This document shows, in pieces, positions 7,686 through 15,265 of a stretch of 16,910 bases of DNA. The position numbers were made by a program, and so were the translations under genes. The stretch lies in assembly GCA_010024485.1 (NCBI GenBank), contig RGGX01000012.1:1-16910 (forward strand), in the 5' to 3' direction. The notes beneath the pieces were generated by a model, which saw only the letters and a list, made by a program, of their open reading frames with translations, was not told the DNA's origin and made no database searches. The number at the start of each line of letters is the position of its first letter. Within the stretch, counting starts at the first letter, position 1. The stretch comes from Actinomycetota bacterium (lineage in GTDB: Bacteria; Actinomycetota; Acidimicrobiia; Acidimicrobiales; Ilumatobacteraceae).

Positions 7686-8506
7686 GTCGGACTGCCGCCG
7701 GTGAGCCCGTCGAAGTCGGGGGAACGCTTCTCTCCGAGCGCGGCGTGGCCCTCAGCCGAGTCGGGTCCGAGGAAGTTGAGCATCTCGTAGGCCAGCGACG
7801 CCTCGAAGGCGGGAAGGGCCTGACGCAGCCAGTGGTTGAGGGCCTTCTTGGTGAGGCGCGTGGCGTCCTGGGGTCCGAGCGCGAGCCGTTCGGCGATCGC
7901 GAGCGCCTCGTCCAGCACCTGGTCGCCGGCCACGGCCTTCGAGACCAGCCCGATCCGCTCGGCCTCGCGGCCGTCGATGAAGTCGGCGGTCATGAGGTAG
8001 TACTTCGCCTTCGCCATGCCGCACAGCAGCGGCCAGATCGCCACCGCGTGATCGCCCGCGGCCACCCCGAGGCGGATATGGCCGTCGGTGAAGCGGGCCG
8101 CCTCGTCGATGATCGAGATGTCGGCCATGAGGGCCACGGCGAGCCCGGCGCCGACCGCCACACCGTTGATGGCCGACACGATCGGCTTCTCGCAGTCGAT
8201 CATCGTGCGCACGATGTCGCCGGCCTCCTTCATGACGAACATCGTTTGGGCGTGATCGCCGATCTGGTTGCCGATCCAGGCCAGGTCGCCGCCGGCGGAG
8301 AAGGCCGAACCCTCACCGGTCACCACCACCACCCGCACCGAGGGGTCGGCGTCGATGTCGCGGAAGACACGGGCCAACTCGGCGTGCATCGTGCCGTCGG
8401 TGGCGTTGAGTTTGCCGGGATTCGAGAGGGTCATGAGCACGACACCGTGGTCGCGCCGCTCGAACCGGAGGCGCTCGTAGGTCGAGAAGAGGTCGTGGGA
8501 GGCCAT
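7682..8506 (-). CDS. Enoyl-CoA hydratase/isomerase (crotonase) family protein
   Basis: Crotonase-fold acyl-CoA enzyme of 274 residues. The oxyanion-hole segments are present: AFSAGGDLAWIG (69-79) and AINGVAVGAGLAVALMADI (112-130). Aligned to rat enoyl-CoA hydratase, the catalytic Glu144 position is A123 and the Glu164 position is H143, so ordinary hydration of enoyl-CoA is unlikely. A distinctive stretch GVAAGDHAVAIWPLLCGMAK follows and probably defines a subfamily with another acyl-CoA reaction (isomerase, hydrolase or decarboxylase-like). The C-terminus shows the trimerisation pattern (LTKKALNHWL). The ATG has a TAGGAT box 6 bases upstream. It is followed directly by hisN in an overlapping pair. 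The exact substrate is unknown. Confidence 0.88.
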   Translation of the reverse strand: MASHDLFSTYERLRFERRDHGVVLMTLSNPGKLNATDGTMHAELARVFRDIDADPSVRVVVVTGEGSAFSAGGDLAWIGNQIGDHAQTMFVMKEAGDIVRTMIDCEKPIVSAINGVAVGAGLAVALMADISIIDEAARFTDGHIRLGVAAGDHAVAIWPLLCGMAKAKYYLMTADFIDGREAERIGLVSKAVAGDQVLDEALAIAERLALGPQDATRLTKKALNHWLRQALPAFEASLAYEMLNFLGPDSAEGHAALGEKRSPDFDGLTGGSPT

Positions 8507-8512
8507 GGCGGG

Positions 8513-8518
8513 ATCCTA
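8513..8518 (-). promoter_or_regulatory. -10 box for the crotonase gene (TAGGAT)
   Basis: TAGGAT on the minus strand ends 6 bases before the ATG, consistent with a leaderless transcript covering the crotonase gene and hisN. It lies in the 52-bp gap after dxs. Confidence 0.45.
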
Positions 8519-8525
8519 GGCACCA

Positions 8526-8537
8526 CCCCTCGCGGGG
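8526..8537 (-). terminator. Small GNRA-loop hairpin between dxs and the crotonase gene
   Basis: On the minus strand CCCC-GCGA-GGGG forms a 4-bp stem closed by a GNRA-type tetraloop; a flanking G-U could add one pair. It sits after the dxs stop and before the next gene's -10 box. There is no U-tract. It may end dxs transcription weakly, or be chance in GC-rich DNA. Confidence 0.3.
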
Positions 8538-8558
8538 CTCGGAGTCAGGAACCGGCGA

Positions 8559-10496
8559 TCAGCCGAGCAGATCCAGGCACGACTCGGCGAGTCCCTCGGC
8601 GTCGAGTCCGAGCCGGTGGTGGATCTCGCTCGGGCTCCCCTGCGGGATGAACGCCGTCGGCAGGCCGAGGACCGCGGCGCGCCGTCCGGGAGCGCCATCG
8701 GGGAGATCACGGATCATCGCCGCGCCGACGCCACCGTCGGCGATCCCGTCCTCGATGGTGACCACCGCCCGATGACGGGCGGCATCGGCGAGCATCGCCT
8801 CGTCGAGCACCGAGCAGGAGCGCACATCCCACACCGTGGCCCGGTGGCCTCGGTCCGAGAGGATGGCTGCGGCGCTCTCGGCGGTCTCGAGCATGCGACC
8901 GACAGCGAGGACGCAGACGCTCCCGTCACCCTCGACCACCCGGCGGGCCGACAGCCCGCAACCGACCTCGGACTCGGTCATCTGACGGGCCTCGCCACGT
9001 GGATAGCGGATCACCACCGGTCCGTCATCCACCAGTTGGGACGCATCGGAGAGCATCTGCTGCAGTTCCTGGGCGCTCGAGGGGGCGAGCACGCGCATCC
9101 CGGGAACCTTGGTGAGCATCGCGAGGTCATACATGCCGTGATGGCTCGCGCCATCCGGACCGGTGACCCCGGCGCGGTCGAGGCAGAAGATCACCGGCAG
9201 GCGGTGCAGGGCCACGTCGTAGACGACCTGGTCCCAGGCGCGGGACAGGAACGTCGAGTAGATCGCCACCACCGGTCGCAGCCCTGACATCGCCATGCCC
9301 GCCGCCGCGGTCACCGCGTGCTGCTCGGCGATACCGACATCGAAGAAGCGATCGGGGAAACGCTCCTGGAAGGGGATGAGCCCTGTCGGTCCCGGCATCG
9401 CCGCCGTGATGGCGACCACCCGGGAGTCGTTCTCGGCGACCTTCAGGACCGACTCGGCGAAGGCCTGGGTGTAGCCCGAGGGGCCGACCTTGGGCGGGCC
9501 CGAGTTGCGGTCGAAGGTGGGGGCGTCGTGGAGGTGCTTCTCGTCGTCGTGCTCGGCCGGGCCGTAGCCGCGACCCTTCTGCGTGAGGACGTGCACGACG
9601 ATCGGACCCTCGGCGGACAACTCCTCGGCGTTGCGGAGGGCCTCCTCGGTCGCGGCGATGTCGTGGCCGTCGACCGGCCCGACGTAGCGGACGCCGAGCG
9701 CCTCGAAGAACGCCGGCGGCTGCAGGAACTCTCGGACACCCGCCTTGAGGGCCTCGAGGGCCTTCTCGGCCTGCGGGCCGACGCCGGGGAGTTGCTGGAG
9801 GAACCGCTCGAGTCGACGCTGGCGACGCACGTAGACCGGATTGAGACGGATGTCGGTGAGCGCGTGCGAGAGCGACTCGACCACCCGGTTCGCGAAACTC
9901 GGATGGTTCTCCCGCTCGTCGACGCCCTGGGCGTTCGCCCACAGATTCGACACCGTCGGCGCGTAGCTGCGGCCGTTGTCGTTGAGGACGATGATCACCC
10001 GACGCCGGCTGTGCCCGAGGTTGTTGAGCGCCTCGAAGGCGAGACCGCCGGTCATCGCACCGTCGCCGATCACCGCGACCACATGGCGGCGGTCGGCCGT
10101 ACCGGCGTCGCGGGCGGCGGCCAGGCCGTACGCGTACGAGAGCACCGTCGAGGCGTGGCTGTTCTCGATGACGTCGTGCTCGCTCTCCTCGCGACTCGGA
10201 TAGCCCGACAGCCCACCGGTCTGACGCAACTCGGAGAAGCGGTCGATGCGACCGGTCAGGATCTTGTGGATGTAGGCCTGGTGGCCGGTGTCCCACAGGA
10301 TCGCGTCGCGGGGCGACTCGAATACGCGGTGCAGGGCGATCGAGAGTTCGACCACGCCGAGGTTCGATCCGAGGTGACCGCCCGTTCCCGACACGGCGTC
10401 GACGACGAAGTCGCGGATCTCGGCGGCGAGTTCATCGAGCTCGGCCTCGGTGAGACCGCGGAGGTCCTCCGGTCGGGTGACGCGCTCGAGATGCAT
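8559..10496 (-). CDS. dxs: 1-deoxy-D-xylulose-5-phosphate synthase
   Basis: Thiamine-diphosphate enzyme joining pyruvate and glyceraldehyde 3-phosphate, the first step of the MEP isoprenoid pathway and hence of quinone and undecaprenyl-carrier synthesis. The length of 645 residues is normal. Visible features are GTGGHLGSNLGVVEL with H41, LWDTGHQAYIHK with H72, and the TPP/Mg motif GDGAMTGG (144-151) to LNDNGRSYAPTVS. GVRYVGPVDGHD is near 285. The transketolase pyrimidine domain holds DVGIAEQHAVTAAAG with the catalytic Glu, then DRAGVTGPDGASHHG. A C-terminal transketolase domain completes the protein. The ATG has a TAGCGT box 9 bases upstream. It follows the thioesterase gene on the same strand after 48 bases and has its own apparent promoter. 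No other MEP gene is present. Confidence 0.97.
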   Translation of the reverse strand: MHLERVTRPEDLRGLTEAELDELAAEIRDFVVDAVSGTGGHLGSNLGVVELSIALHRVFESPRDAILWDTGHQAYIHKILTGRIDRFSELRQTGGLSGYPSREESEHDVIENSHASTVLSYAYGLAAARDAGTADRRHVVAVIGDGAMTGGLAFEALNNLGHSRRRVIIVLNDNGRSYAPTVSNLWANAQGVDERENHPSFANRVVESLSHALTDIRLNPVYVRRQRRLERFLQQLPGVGPQAEKALEALKAGVREFLQPPAFFEALGVRYVGPVDGHDIAATEEALRNAEELSAEGPIVVHVLTQKGRGYGPAEHDDEKHLHDAPTFDRNSGPPKVGPSGYTQAFAESVLKVAENDSRVVAITAAMPGPTGLIPFQERFPDRFFDVGIAEQHAVTAAAGMAMSGLRPVVAIYSTFLSRAWDQVVYDVALHRLPVIFCLDRAGVTGPDGASHHGMYDLAMLTKVPGMRVLAPSSAQELQQMLSDASQLVDDGPVVIRYPRGEARQMTESEVGCGLSARRVVEGDGSVCVLAVGRMLETAESAAAILSDRGHRATVWDVRSCSVLDEAMLADAARHRAVVTIEDGIADGGVGAAMIRDLPDGAPGRRAAVLGLPTAFIPQGSPSEIHHRLGLDAEGLAESCLDLLG

Positions 10497-10505
10497 GGTG
10501 GTCAG

Positions 10506-10511
10506 ACGCTA
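10506..10511 (-). promoter_or_regulatory. -10 box for dxs (TAGCGT)
   Basis: TAGCGT on the minus strand ends 9 bases before the dxs ATG, leaving room for a 5' leader of only two or three bases. No ribosome binding site is visible. Confidence 0.45.
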
Positions 10512-10544
10512 TCGGTGGCCCGCGCAGCCCGGGAATACGAGCCC

Positions 10545-10943
10545 TCAGGCAGCTGGGCCCTCGGGGGCGCAGCAGCGCGACATGAAGCGCTCGAGGTCGA
10601 CGACGGCCCGGGTCACCTTGCCGGCCGCCACGAGTCCACCGCGATCGGACGCCGACACGGTGAAGACGACCCGCCGACCCTCCACCTTGTCGAGCACCGC
10701 CTCCGCGGTCACCTCGGCTCCCACCGGGGTGGGCTGCAGATGGTCGACCTGGATGCGCATGCCGACCGAGGTCGACCCCTCGGGCAGTTGGCCATCGAGG
10801 GCCGAGCAGGTGGCGTGCTCGCACAGGGCGAGCAGACGCGGGGTGCCGAGCACGTCGACCGTCCCTGAGCCGAGGGAGCGGGCGGTGTCGGCCTCGGTCA
10901 CGACGAGGGAGGCCTCGCCTCGGAGTCCGGCCGGCAGATCCAC
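10545..10943 (-). CDS. FlK-like hotdog-fold acyl-CoA thioesterase
   Basis: Small hotdog-fold thioesterase (132 residues) resembling the fluoroacetyl-CoA thioesterase FlK family. The FlK catalytic triad Thr42/Glu50/His76 has matching spacing here: T34 in VLGTPRLLALCE, E42 eight residues later, and H68 twenty-six after that in QVDHLQPTPVG. The block GRRVVFTVSASD followed by a basic VTRAVVDLERF is also family-typical. I chose the GTG at 10943 because a TAGCGT box lies 7 bases before it. The frame continues upstream to 11003, but that would add 20 non-conserved residues across the promoter. It is the first of several minus-strand genes before dxs. The natural substrate is unknown; detoxifying small stray acyl-CoAs is an inference. 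Confidence 0.8.
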   Translation of the reverse strand: MDLPAGLRGEASLVVTEADTARSLGSGTVDVLGTPRLLALCEHATCSALDGQLPEGSTSVGMRIQVDHLQPTPVGAEVTAEAVLDKVEGRRVVFTVSASDRGGLVAAGKVTRAVVDLERFMSRCCAPEGPAA

Positions 10944-10950
10944 ATCGGGG

Positions 10951-10956
10951 ACGCTA
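10951..10956 (-). promoter_or_regulatory. -10 box for the thioesterase gene (TAGCGT)
   Basis: TAGCGT on the minus strand ends 7 bases before the GTG at 10943 and decides that start over the upstream one at 11003. It is identical to the dxs box. It shares an 83-bp divergent gap with the tldD promoter. Confidence 0.5.
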
Positions 10957-11013
10957 ACTGTGGACGCCGCCGAACCGAACCGGCACCGCCGGTCTCCGGC
11001 CACGGCGACCCCC

Positions 11014-11019
11014 TAGCAT
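11014..11019 (+). promoter_or_regulatory. -10 box for the tldD-pmbA-uppP operon (TAGCAT)
   Basis: TAGCAT lies 7 bases before the tldD GTG. The downstream genes overlap by 4 bp each, so this is the only obvious promoter of the three-gene operon. No -35 consensus is visible. Confidence 0.5.
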
Positions 11020-11026
11020 CACCGGG

Positions 11027-12424
11027 GTGATCGACACCGATGTCCTCGACCGGGTACTGGCCCGAGCGGTCCGCTCGGGAGCCGGCTTCGCTGAGGTGTT
11101 CGCCGAAGACCGTCGCTCCACCTCGCTCGCCTTCGACGACGGCCGTGTCGACCGGGTGACCTCGGGCCGCGACCGTGGCGCCGGGATCCGGGTAGTCAAT
11201 GGCTCCACCACCGGATACGCCCACACCGCCGACCTCTCCGAGACCGGCCTGTTGGCTGCCGCCGACGCCGCTGCAGCCGCCGCGGGCAGCGGATCGGATG
11301 GGCAGCGGGTGGTCGGTCCGGTCGGCGCTCGCGATGACGGCGCCCGTCACTCACCGGTGGCGACCCCGCCCGCGGAGATCGCCAAGTCAGCGCGGGTCGA
11401 CCTGCTGCTCGCCGCCGACGAGGCTGCTCGATCAGCGGGCGCCGAGATCGTGCAGGTGTCGGCAGGGGTGGGCGACACCCGTCGATCGGTGCTCATCGCC
11501 AACACCGACGGGGTGCACGTCGCCGACGATGTCACCCGAGTGCTGTTCCGGGTGAGCGCGGTCGCCGATGGCGACGCCGGCATGCAGACCGGCTATCGGT
11601 CGCTCGGGCACACGGTCGGCTGGGAGATCTTCGACACGGTGGAGGTCAGCGAACTCGCCGCTGACGCCGCCCGGCAGGCGTTGGTGAAGCTCGCGGCTCG
11701 ACCGGCGCCGTCCGGCTCGATGCCGGTGGTCATCAAGAACGGGTCCGGTGGGGTGCTCTTCCACGAGGCCTGTGGTCACGGGCTCGAGGCCGATCACATC
11801 GCCAAGGGGACCAGCGTCTACGCCGGACGCGTCGGTGAACTGGTCGCCTCGCCGCTGGTCACGTTGGTCGACGACGGGACGATGGCGGGGGAGTGGGGCA
11901 CGTCGGGGGTCGACGACGAGGGCACGCCCACCCAGAGGAACGTGCTCATCTCCGACGGTGTGCTCACCGACTACATGTGGGACCTGCTCCGCGCCCGCCG
12001 CGAGGGACGGGTGCTCTCGGGCAACGGCCGTCGCGAGAGCTACGAGTGTCTGCCCATGGTCCGGATGACGAACACCTTCGTGCTCGAGGGGCCCCACGAC
12101 CCGGACGAGATCGTCGCGGCGACCGACCATGGGGTCTACGTCGCCGAACTCGGTGGTGGCAGCGTGAACACCGCCACCGGTGACTTCGTCTTCGGGATGC
12201 GCGAGGCCTACCTGATCGAGGGTGGGCGCATCACCGAACCGCTCCGCGAGGGCAACCTGATCGGCAATGGACCGAAGGTGCTCGCCGACATCGACATGTT
12301 GGCGGGGGACTTCGCGATGGGTGGTCCGGGCACCTGCGGCAAGGACGGCCAGGGAGTGCCCGTCGGCGACGGCCAACCGACGCTCCGGGTGTCGTCGATG
12401 ACCGTCGGCGGGACCGCCGCATGA
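11027..12424 (+). CDS. tldD: Metalloprotease TldD
   Basis: Catalytic subunit of the TldD/TldE zinc protease, which forms a heterodimer that cleaves unfolded or peptide substrates; in enterobacteria it matures microcin B17 and degrades the antitoxin CcdA. The 465 residues are normal. The zinc motif HExxxH is at 246-251 in LFHEACGHGLEAD. Other conserved blocks are DDGTMAGEWGTSGVDDEGTPTQ, SYECLPMVRMTNTFVLEG and GGGSVNTATGDFVFG. The C-terminus carries GPGTCGKDGQGVPVGDGQP. It has a GTG start with a -10 box 7 bases upstream. The stop overlaps the pmbA start as ATGA. No ribosomally made peptide precursor is evident nearby, so its target here is unknown. Confidence 0.96.
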   Translation: MIDTDVLDRVLARAVRSGAGFAEVFAEDRRSTSLAFDDGRVDRVTSGRDRGAGIRVVNGSTTGYAHTADLSETGLLAAADAAAAAAGSGSDGQRVVGPVGARDDGARHSPVATPPAEIAKSARVDLLLAADEAARSAGAEIVQVSAGVGDTRRSVLIANTDGVHVADDVTRVLFRVSAVADGDAGMQTGYRSLGHTVGWEIFDTVEVSELAADAARQALVKLAARPAPSGSMPVVIKNGSGGVLFHEACGHGLEADHIAKGTSVYAGRVGELVASPLVTLVDDGTMAGEWGTSGVDDEGTPTQRNVLISDGVLTDYMWDLLRARREGRVLSGNGRRESYECLPMVRMTNTFVLEGPHDPDEIVAATDHGVYVAELGGGSVNTATGDFVFGMREAYLIEGGRITEPLREGNLIGNGPKVLADIDMLAGDFAMGGPGTCGKDGQGVPVGDGQPTLRVSSMTVGGTAA

Positions 12425-13779
12425 GCGTCCCGTCTCCTGACGAGCTGCTCGCCATCGGTGATCGGCTCGTGGGCCGGGCGGCTCCCGGCGAGCAGGTCGA
12501 GGTCTTCGTCGCCCGGGGTGACTCGACCGAGGTGAGGGTCTATGGAGGCGAGGTCGAGCACTTCGTGAGCGCGCACTCCGAGGGCGTCGGGGTGCGGGTC
12601 ATCTCCGGTGGACGCACCGGCACCTCGTACGCGGGCACCCTCGATCCCAACGCAGTCGATGAGGTACTCGATGAGGCGCGGGCGAACGCGGCCTTCGGAA
12701 CCCCGGACGAGTTCGCCGGTCTCGTCGAACCCGACGGGGTCGACACCGTGCCCATCGAGCTCTGGGACGAGCGTCTCCCGGCCACCTCCACCGAGGACAA
12801 GATCGCGCTCGTCACCGAGCTCGAGCGCATCACCCTCGGCCTCGACCCGAGGGTGCGCGTCGATGAGGCCGACTACTCCGACGGTGGTGGCGAGTCGGCG
12901 ATCGTCACGACGACCGGCATACGACGGCACCGTCGGGCGAACTCGTGCCACGTCTCGGTGTCCGCTCTCGCCGACGACGACGACGAGACCCAGACCGGGT
13001 TCGGCTTCAGCGTCGGCGACGCCCCCGCCGACCTGGACCTGGCCGAGGCCGCGGGTGACGCCGTCGACCGTGCCACCCGGCTGCTCGGCGCGACCAAGCC
13101 CCGGTCGAGACGTACGACGGTGGTGCTCGATCCCTTCGTGACCGCTCAGGTGCTCGGCATCATCGGATCGACCCTCAACGGCGAGTCGGTGGTGAAGGGT
13201 CGCAGTCTGTTCCGCGACCGTCTCGGAGAGACGATCGCCGCGCCGGGGGTCACCCTCATCGACGATCCGACCGATCCCCGCGCCTTCACCGCGACCGATG
13301 TCGACGGTGAGGGTCTCGCCGCTCGACGCAACGTGCTGATCGACAGCGGTCGCCTCGAGATGTTCGTGCACTCGGGTTACTCGGCCCGACGGGCGGGCAC
13401 GGTGTCGACGGGCAACGCGATCCGCGGGGGCGTGGCCGGCCTGCCCGGAGCTGGATGCCAGGCCCTGCAGTTGGTTCCGGGCGCCCGTGCCCAGGAGGAG
13501 CTGATCTCCTCGATCGACGACGGCGTTCTCGTGCAGAGCGTCTCGGGTATCCACTCCGGGGTGAACACCGTGTCCGGGGACTTCTCCACCGGCGCGTCGG
13601 GCATGTCGATCTCGAACGGGGCGATCGCGGCTCCGGTGCGCGAGTTCACCATCGCCACGACCCTGCAGCGCCTCCTGCTCGACATCATCGAGATCGGTGC
13701 TGACCTGCGCTGGCTCCCGATGCGGGCGGCCGGTATGTCGCTGGTGATCGGCGATGTCACGGTGAGCGGTTCGTCGTGA
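12421..13779 (+). CDS. pmbA: TldE/PmbA, non-catalytic partner of TldD
   Basis: Partner subunit of the TldD/TldE protease, sharing its fold but lacking the HExxxH motif. The 452 residues are typical. Family blocks visible are EVRVYGGEVEHFVSAHSEGVG near the N-terminus, TGFGFSVGDAP in the middle, and VVLDPFVTAQVLGIIGSTLNGESV. The C-terminal part has RNVLIDSGRLEMFVHSGYSARR and GVNTVSGDFSTGASGM, parallel to the TldD NTATGDF segment. It is translationally coupled to tldD upstream (ATGA) and to uppP downstream (GTGA). The pair probably works as a cytosolic complex made in equal amounts. Identification is firm; the physiological substrate is not evident. Confidence 0.95.
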   Translation: MSVPSPDELLAIGDRLVGRAAPGEQVEVFVARGDSTEVRVYGGEVEHFVSAHSEGVGVRVISGGRTGTSYAGTLDPNAVDEVLDEARANAAFGTPDEFAGLVEPDGVDTVPIELWDERLPATSTEDKIALVTELERITLGLDPRVRVDEADYSDGGGESAIVTTTGIRRHRRANSCHVSVSALADDDDETQTGFGFSVGDAPADLDLAEAAGDAVDRATRLLGATKPRSRRTTVVLDPFVTAQVLGIIGSTLNGESVVKGRSLFRDRLGETIAAPGVTLIDDPTDPRAFTATDVDGEGLAARRNVLIDSGRLEMFVHSGYSARRAGTVSTGNAIRGGVAGLPGAGCQALQLVPGARAQEELISSIDDGVLVQSVSGIHSGVNTVSGDFSTGASGMSISNGAIAAPVREFTIATTLQRLLLDIIEIGADLRWLPMRAAGMSLVIGDVTVSGSS

Positions 13780-14603
13780 GCGGTGCCATGCCCTGGTGGC
13801 AGGCGGTGGTTCTCGGCCTGGTGCAGGGGTTGTCGGAGTTCCTGCCGATCTCGTCGAGCGGACATCTCCGGCTGGTGCCCTGGGCGTTCGGTTGGGACGA
13901 CCTCGACGAGTCGCACCGACGCGCCTTCGATGTGGCGCTGCACTTCGGCACGCTCCTCGCCGTGGTGGCGTACTTCCGAAAGGAGCTGCGTCGCTATGTG
14001 ATCGATGGCTTGTCGGCGCTCGGGCGTCGACCGGCCTCCGCCGATGGACGTCTCGCCTGGTACTTCGTGGTGTCGTCCCTGCCCGCGGCCGTGGTCGGGT
14101 TCGTGCTCGAGAGCCGTTTCGACGAGTGGTTCGGGGATCCGGTGCCGATCGCGGTGTCCCTCATCGTGTTCGGTCTGCTGCTCGCCTGGGCCGACAGCCG
14201 GGGTGGCCGTGATCGAGATATCGACTCGGTGCGGCTTCGCGACGCCCTGTGGATCGGTGTCGCCCAGGTGCTCGCCCTCAATCCGGGTACGTCTCGATCA
14301 GGGATCACGATCACCGCGGGCCGCATGCTCGGGTTGCGCCGCGAGGCCGCGGCGCGCTTCGCCTTCGTGATGGGTATCCCGGTGATCACCGGGGCCTTCG
14401 CCTTCGAGATGCTCGGTCTCGTCGCCGACGGGGTGCCCGACGGCTTGGCGGTGACCATGGCGATCGGTGTCGCCACCGCGGCGGTCTCCGGCTGGCTCGC
14501 GGTGTGGGGAACGCTCCGGCTCGTCACCTCGCGCACCTTCGCGCCGTTCGTCGCCTACCGGTGCCTGCTCGGCGCCGTGGTGCTCATCGCCGTCGCCCTC
14601 TAG
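13776..14603 (+). CDS. uppP: Undecaprenyl-diphosphatase UppP (BacA)
   Basis: Membrane phosphatase that converts undecaprenyl pyrophosphate to the monophosphate, recycling the lipid carrier of cell-wall synthesis; it also affects bacitracin sensitivity. The 275 residues and multiple hydrophobic helices fit. Motif 1 reads LVQGLSEFLPISSSGHL, with E21 and H30 at the E. coli catalytic positions and Gln17 in place of the first Glu, an accepted (E/Q)xxxE variant. Motif 2 is LNPGTSRSGITITAGRM with the conserved Arg. The GTG at 13776 overlaps the pmbA stop (GTGA); an ATG at 13788 would be four residues shorter. The stop codon overlaps the convergent SAF gene's stop in a shared CTAG. Confidence 0.96.
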   Translation: MSGAMPWWQAVVLGLVQGLSEFLPISSSGHLRLVPWAFGWDDLDESHRRAFDVALHFGTLLAVVAYFRKELRRYVIDGLSALGRRPASADGRLAWYFVVSSLPAAVVGFVLESRFDEWFGDPVPIAVSLIVFGLLLAWADSRGGRDRDIDSVRLRDALWIGVAQVLALNPGTSRSGITITAGRMLGLRREAAARFAFVMGIPVITGAFAFEMLGLVADGVPDGLAVTMAIGVATAAVSGWLAVWGTLRLVTSRTFAPFVAYRCLLGAVVLIAVAL

Positions 14604-14615
14604 GGCGCCGACGGC
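14589..14615. terminator. Hairpin on the overlapping uppP / SAF-gene stop codons
   Basis: CGCCCT and AGGGCG flank a central CT at 14594-14607. With a 3-base bulge the stem extends through GCCGTC (14589-14594) and GACGGC (14610-14615), giving about 11 pairs. Both stop codons (CTAG, 14600-14603) are at its tip. An alternative overlapping hairpin, GGCGCC-GAC-GGCGCC, spans 14605-14619. There is no U-tract. A bidirectional termination role is inferred. Confidence 0.45.
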
Positions 14616-15229
14616 GCCAGCAGGACGACAGCATCCTCGGGACGGGACGACACGACGGTCGCCACCCCTGACGGCATCGCCACGGTCACCGTGTCGTCGT
14701 CGACGGCGACGACCACCGCTCGGTCGGCGACGAGTCGGCCGTCGAGTGCCACGGTCACCGGGTCACCCGAGCCGGCCCGCATGCCGCGGCGTGGGACGGG
14801 AACACCGAGCCAGCCCTCGGGGATGGGCACGCTGGTGGAGAGGTGGGCCTCGGTGATCACCGAGCCGGCCGTGGCGCGAGATGTCGACCGCGCTCCTTCG
14901 AGTCGACCGGCGTCGACGATGGCTGCGCCCGGGACCGCGGGGGCGGGAAGCGACCGTTTCTGCCAGCGTCCGGTGAAGTCGTCACCGATGGCGATGTCGT
15001 CGGTGGCGACGAGGGCGACGACCGGTTCCCCCCAGACGGCGACCGCTCGGTTGATCGCCCCCGCGCTCTCGATCCGACCGGACACCGCGATCAATGAGAG
15101 CGAGGCGACGGTCGCGTAGACGATCCCGGGGTGGTGCCAGACCCAGACCTTGCGCCGCGCCTCGAGGGACGCCAGACGAAGGACAGCCTGGTCGAGAACC
15201 CTCAGTCGTTGCAGTGCCCGTCGTCGCAC
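14600..15229 (-). CDS. SAF-domain membrane protein (CpaB/FlgA-like)
   Basis: Membrane-anchored protein with a SAF (beta-clip) domain, the fold found in pilus-assembly CpaB/RcpC and flagellar FlgA. Residues 1-33 are basic and helical (RALQRLRVLDQAVLRL...). One membrane segment follows (about 34-51, PGIVYATVASLSLIAVSG), then a SAF domain (about 70-135) with VALVATDDIAIGDDF and AGSVITEAHLS. The last 70 residues are beta-rich (GWLGVPVPRRGMRAGSGDPVTVAL). No other pilus gene is here, so a pilus role is not supported. The GTG start has the only strong Shine-Dalgarno noticed in the window (GGGAGGT, 4 bases away), which lies in an inverted repeat. Its last codon overlaps the uppP stop. Confidence 0.75.
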   Translation of the reverse strand: MRRRALQRLRVLDQAVLRLASLEARRKVWVWHHPGIVYATVASLSLIAVSGRIESAGAINRAVAVWGEPVVALVATDDIAIGDDFTGRWQKRSLPAPAVPGAAIVDAGRLEGARSTSRATAGSVITEAHLSTSVPIPEGWLGVPVPRRGMRAGSGDPVTVALDGRLVADRAVVVAVDDDTVTVAMPSGVATVVSSRPEDAVVLLAPSAP

Positions 15230-15233
15230 GTGA

Positions 15234-15248
15234 CCTCCCGGCGGGAGG
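15234..15248 (-). promoter_or_regulatory. Inverted repeat masking the SAF gene's Shine-Dalgarno
   Basis: CCTCCCG and CGGGAGG are perfect 7-base arms around one base, between the fmdB-like stop and the SAF gene's GTG. On the minus-strand mRNA the second arm is the Shine-Dalgarno, so folding would pair it with the first arm and hide it. This could couple SAF translation to ribosomes leaving the upstream gene, or help termination. The role is inferred. Confidence 0.35.
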
Positions 15249-15265
15249 TGGGTGCGGCGCGGCGG

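Noticed and set aside
9318..10868. 516-codon plus-strand open frame over dxs and the thioesterase gene
   Set aside because: Antisense shadow of dxs; the product is Arg/Gly/Asp/Val-rich with no recognisable motif, while the minus strand encodes unmistakable enzymes.
12208..13554. 448-codon minus-strand open frame opposite tldD and pmbA
   Set aside because: Antisense shadow; both plus-strand genes are clearly real.
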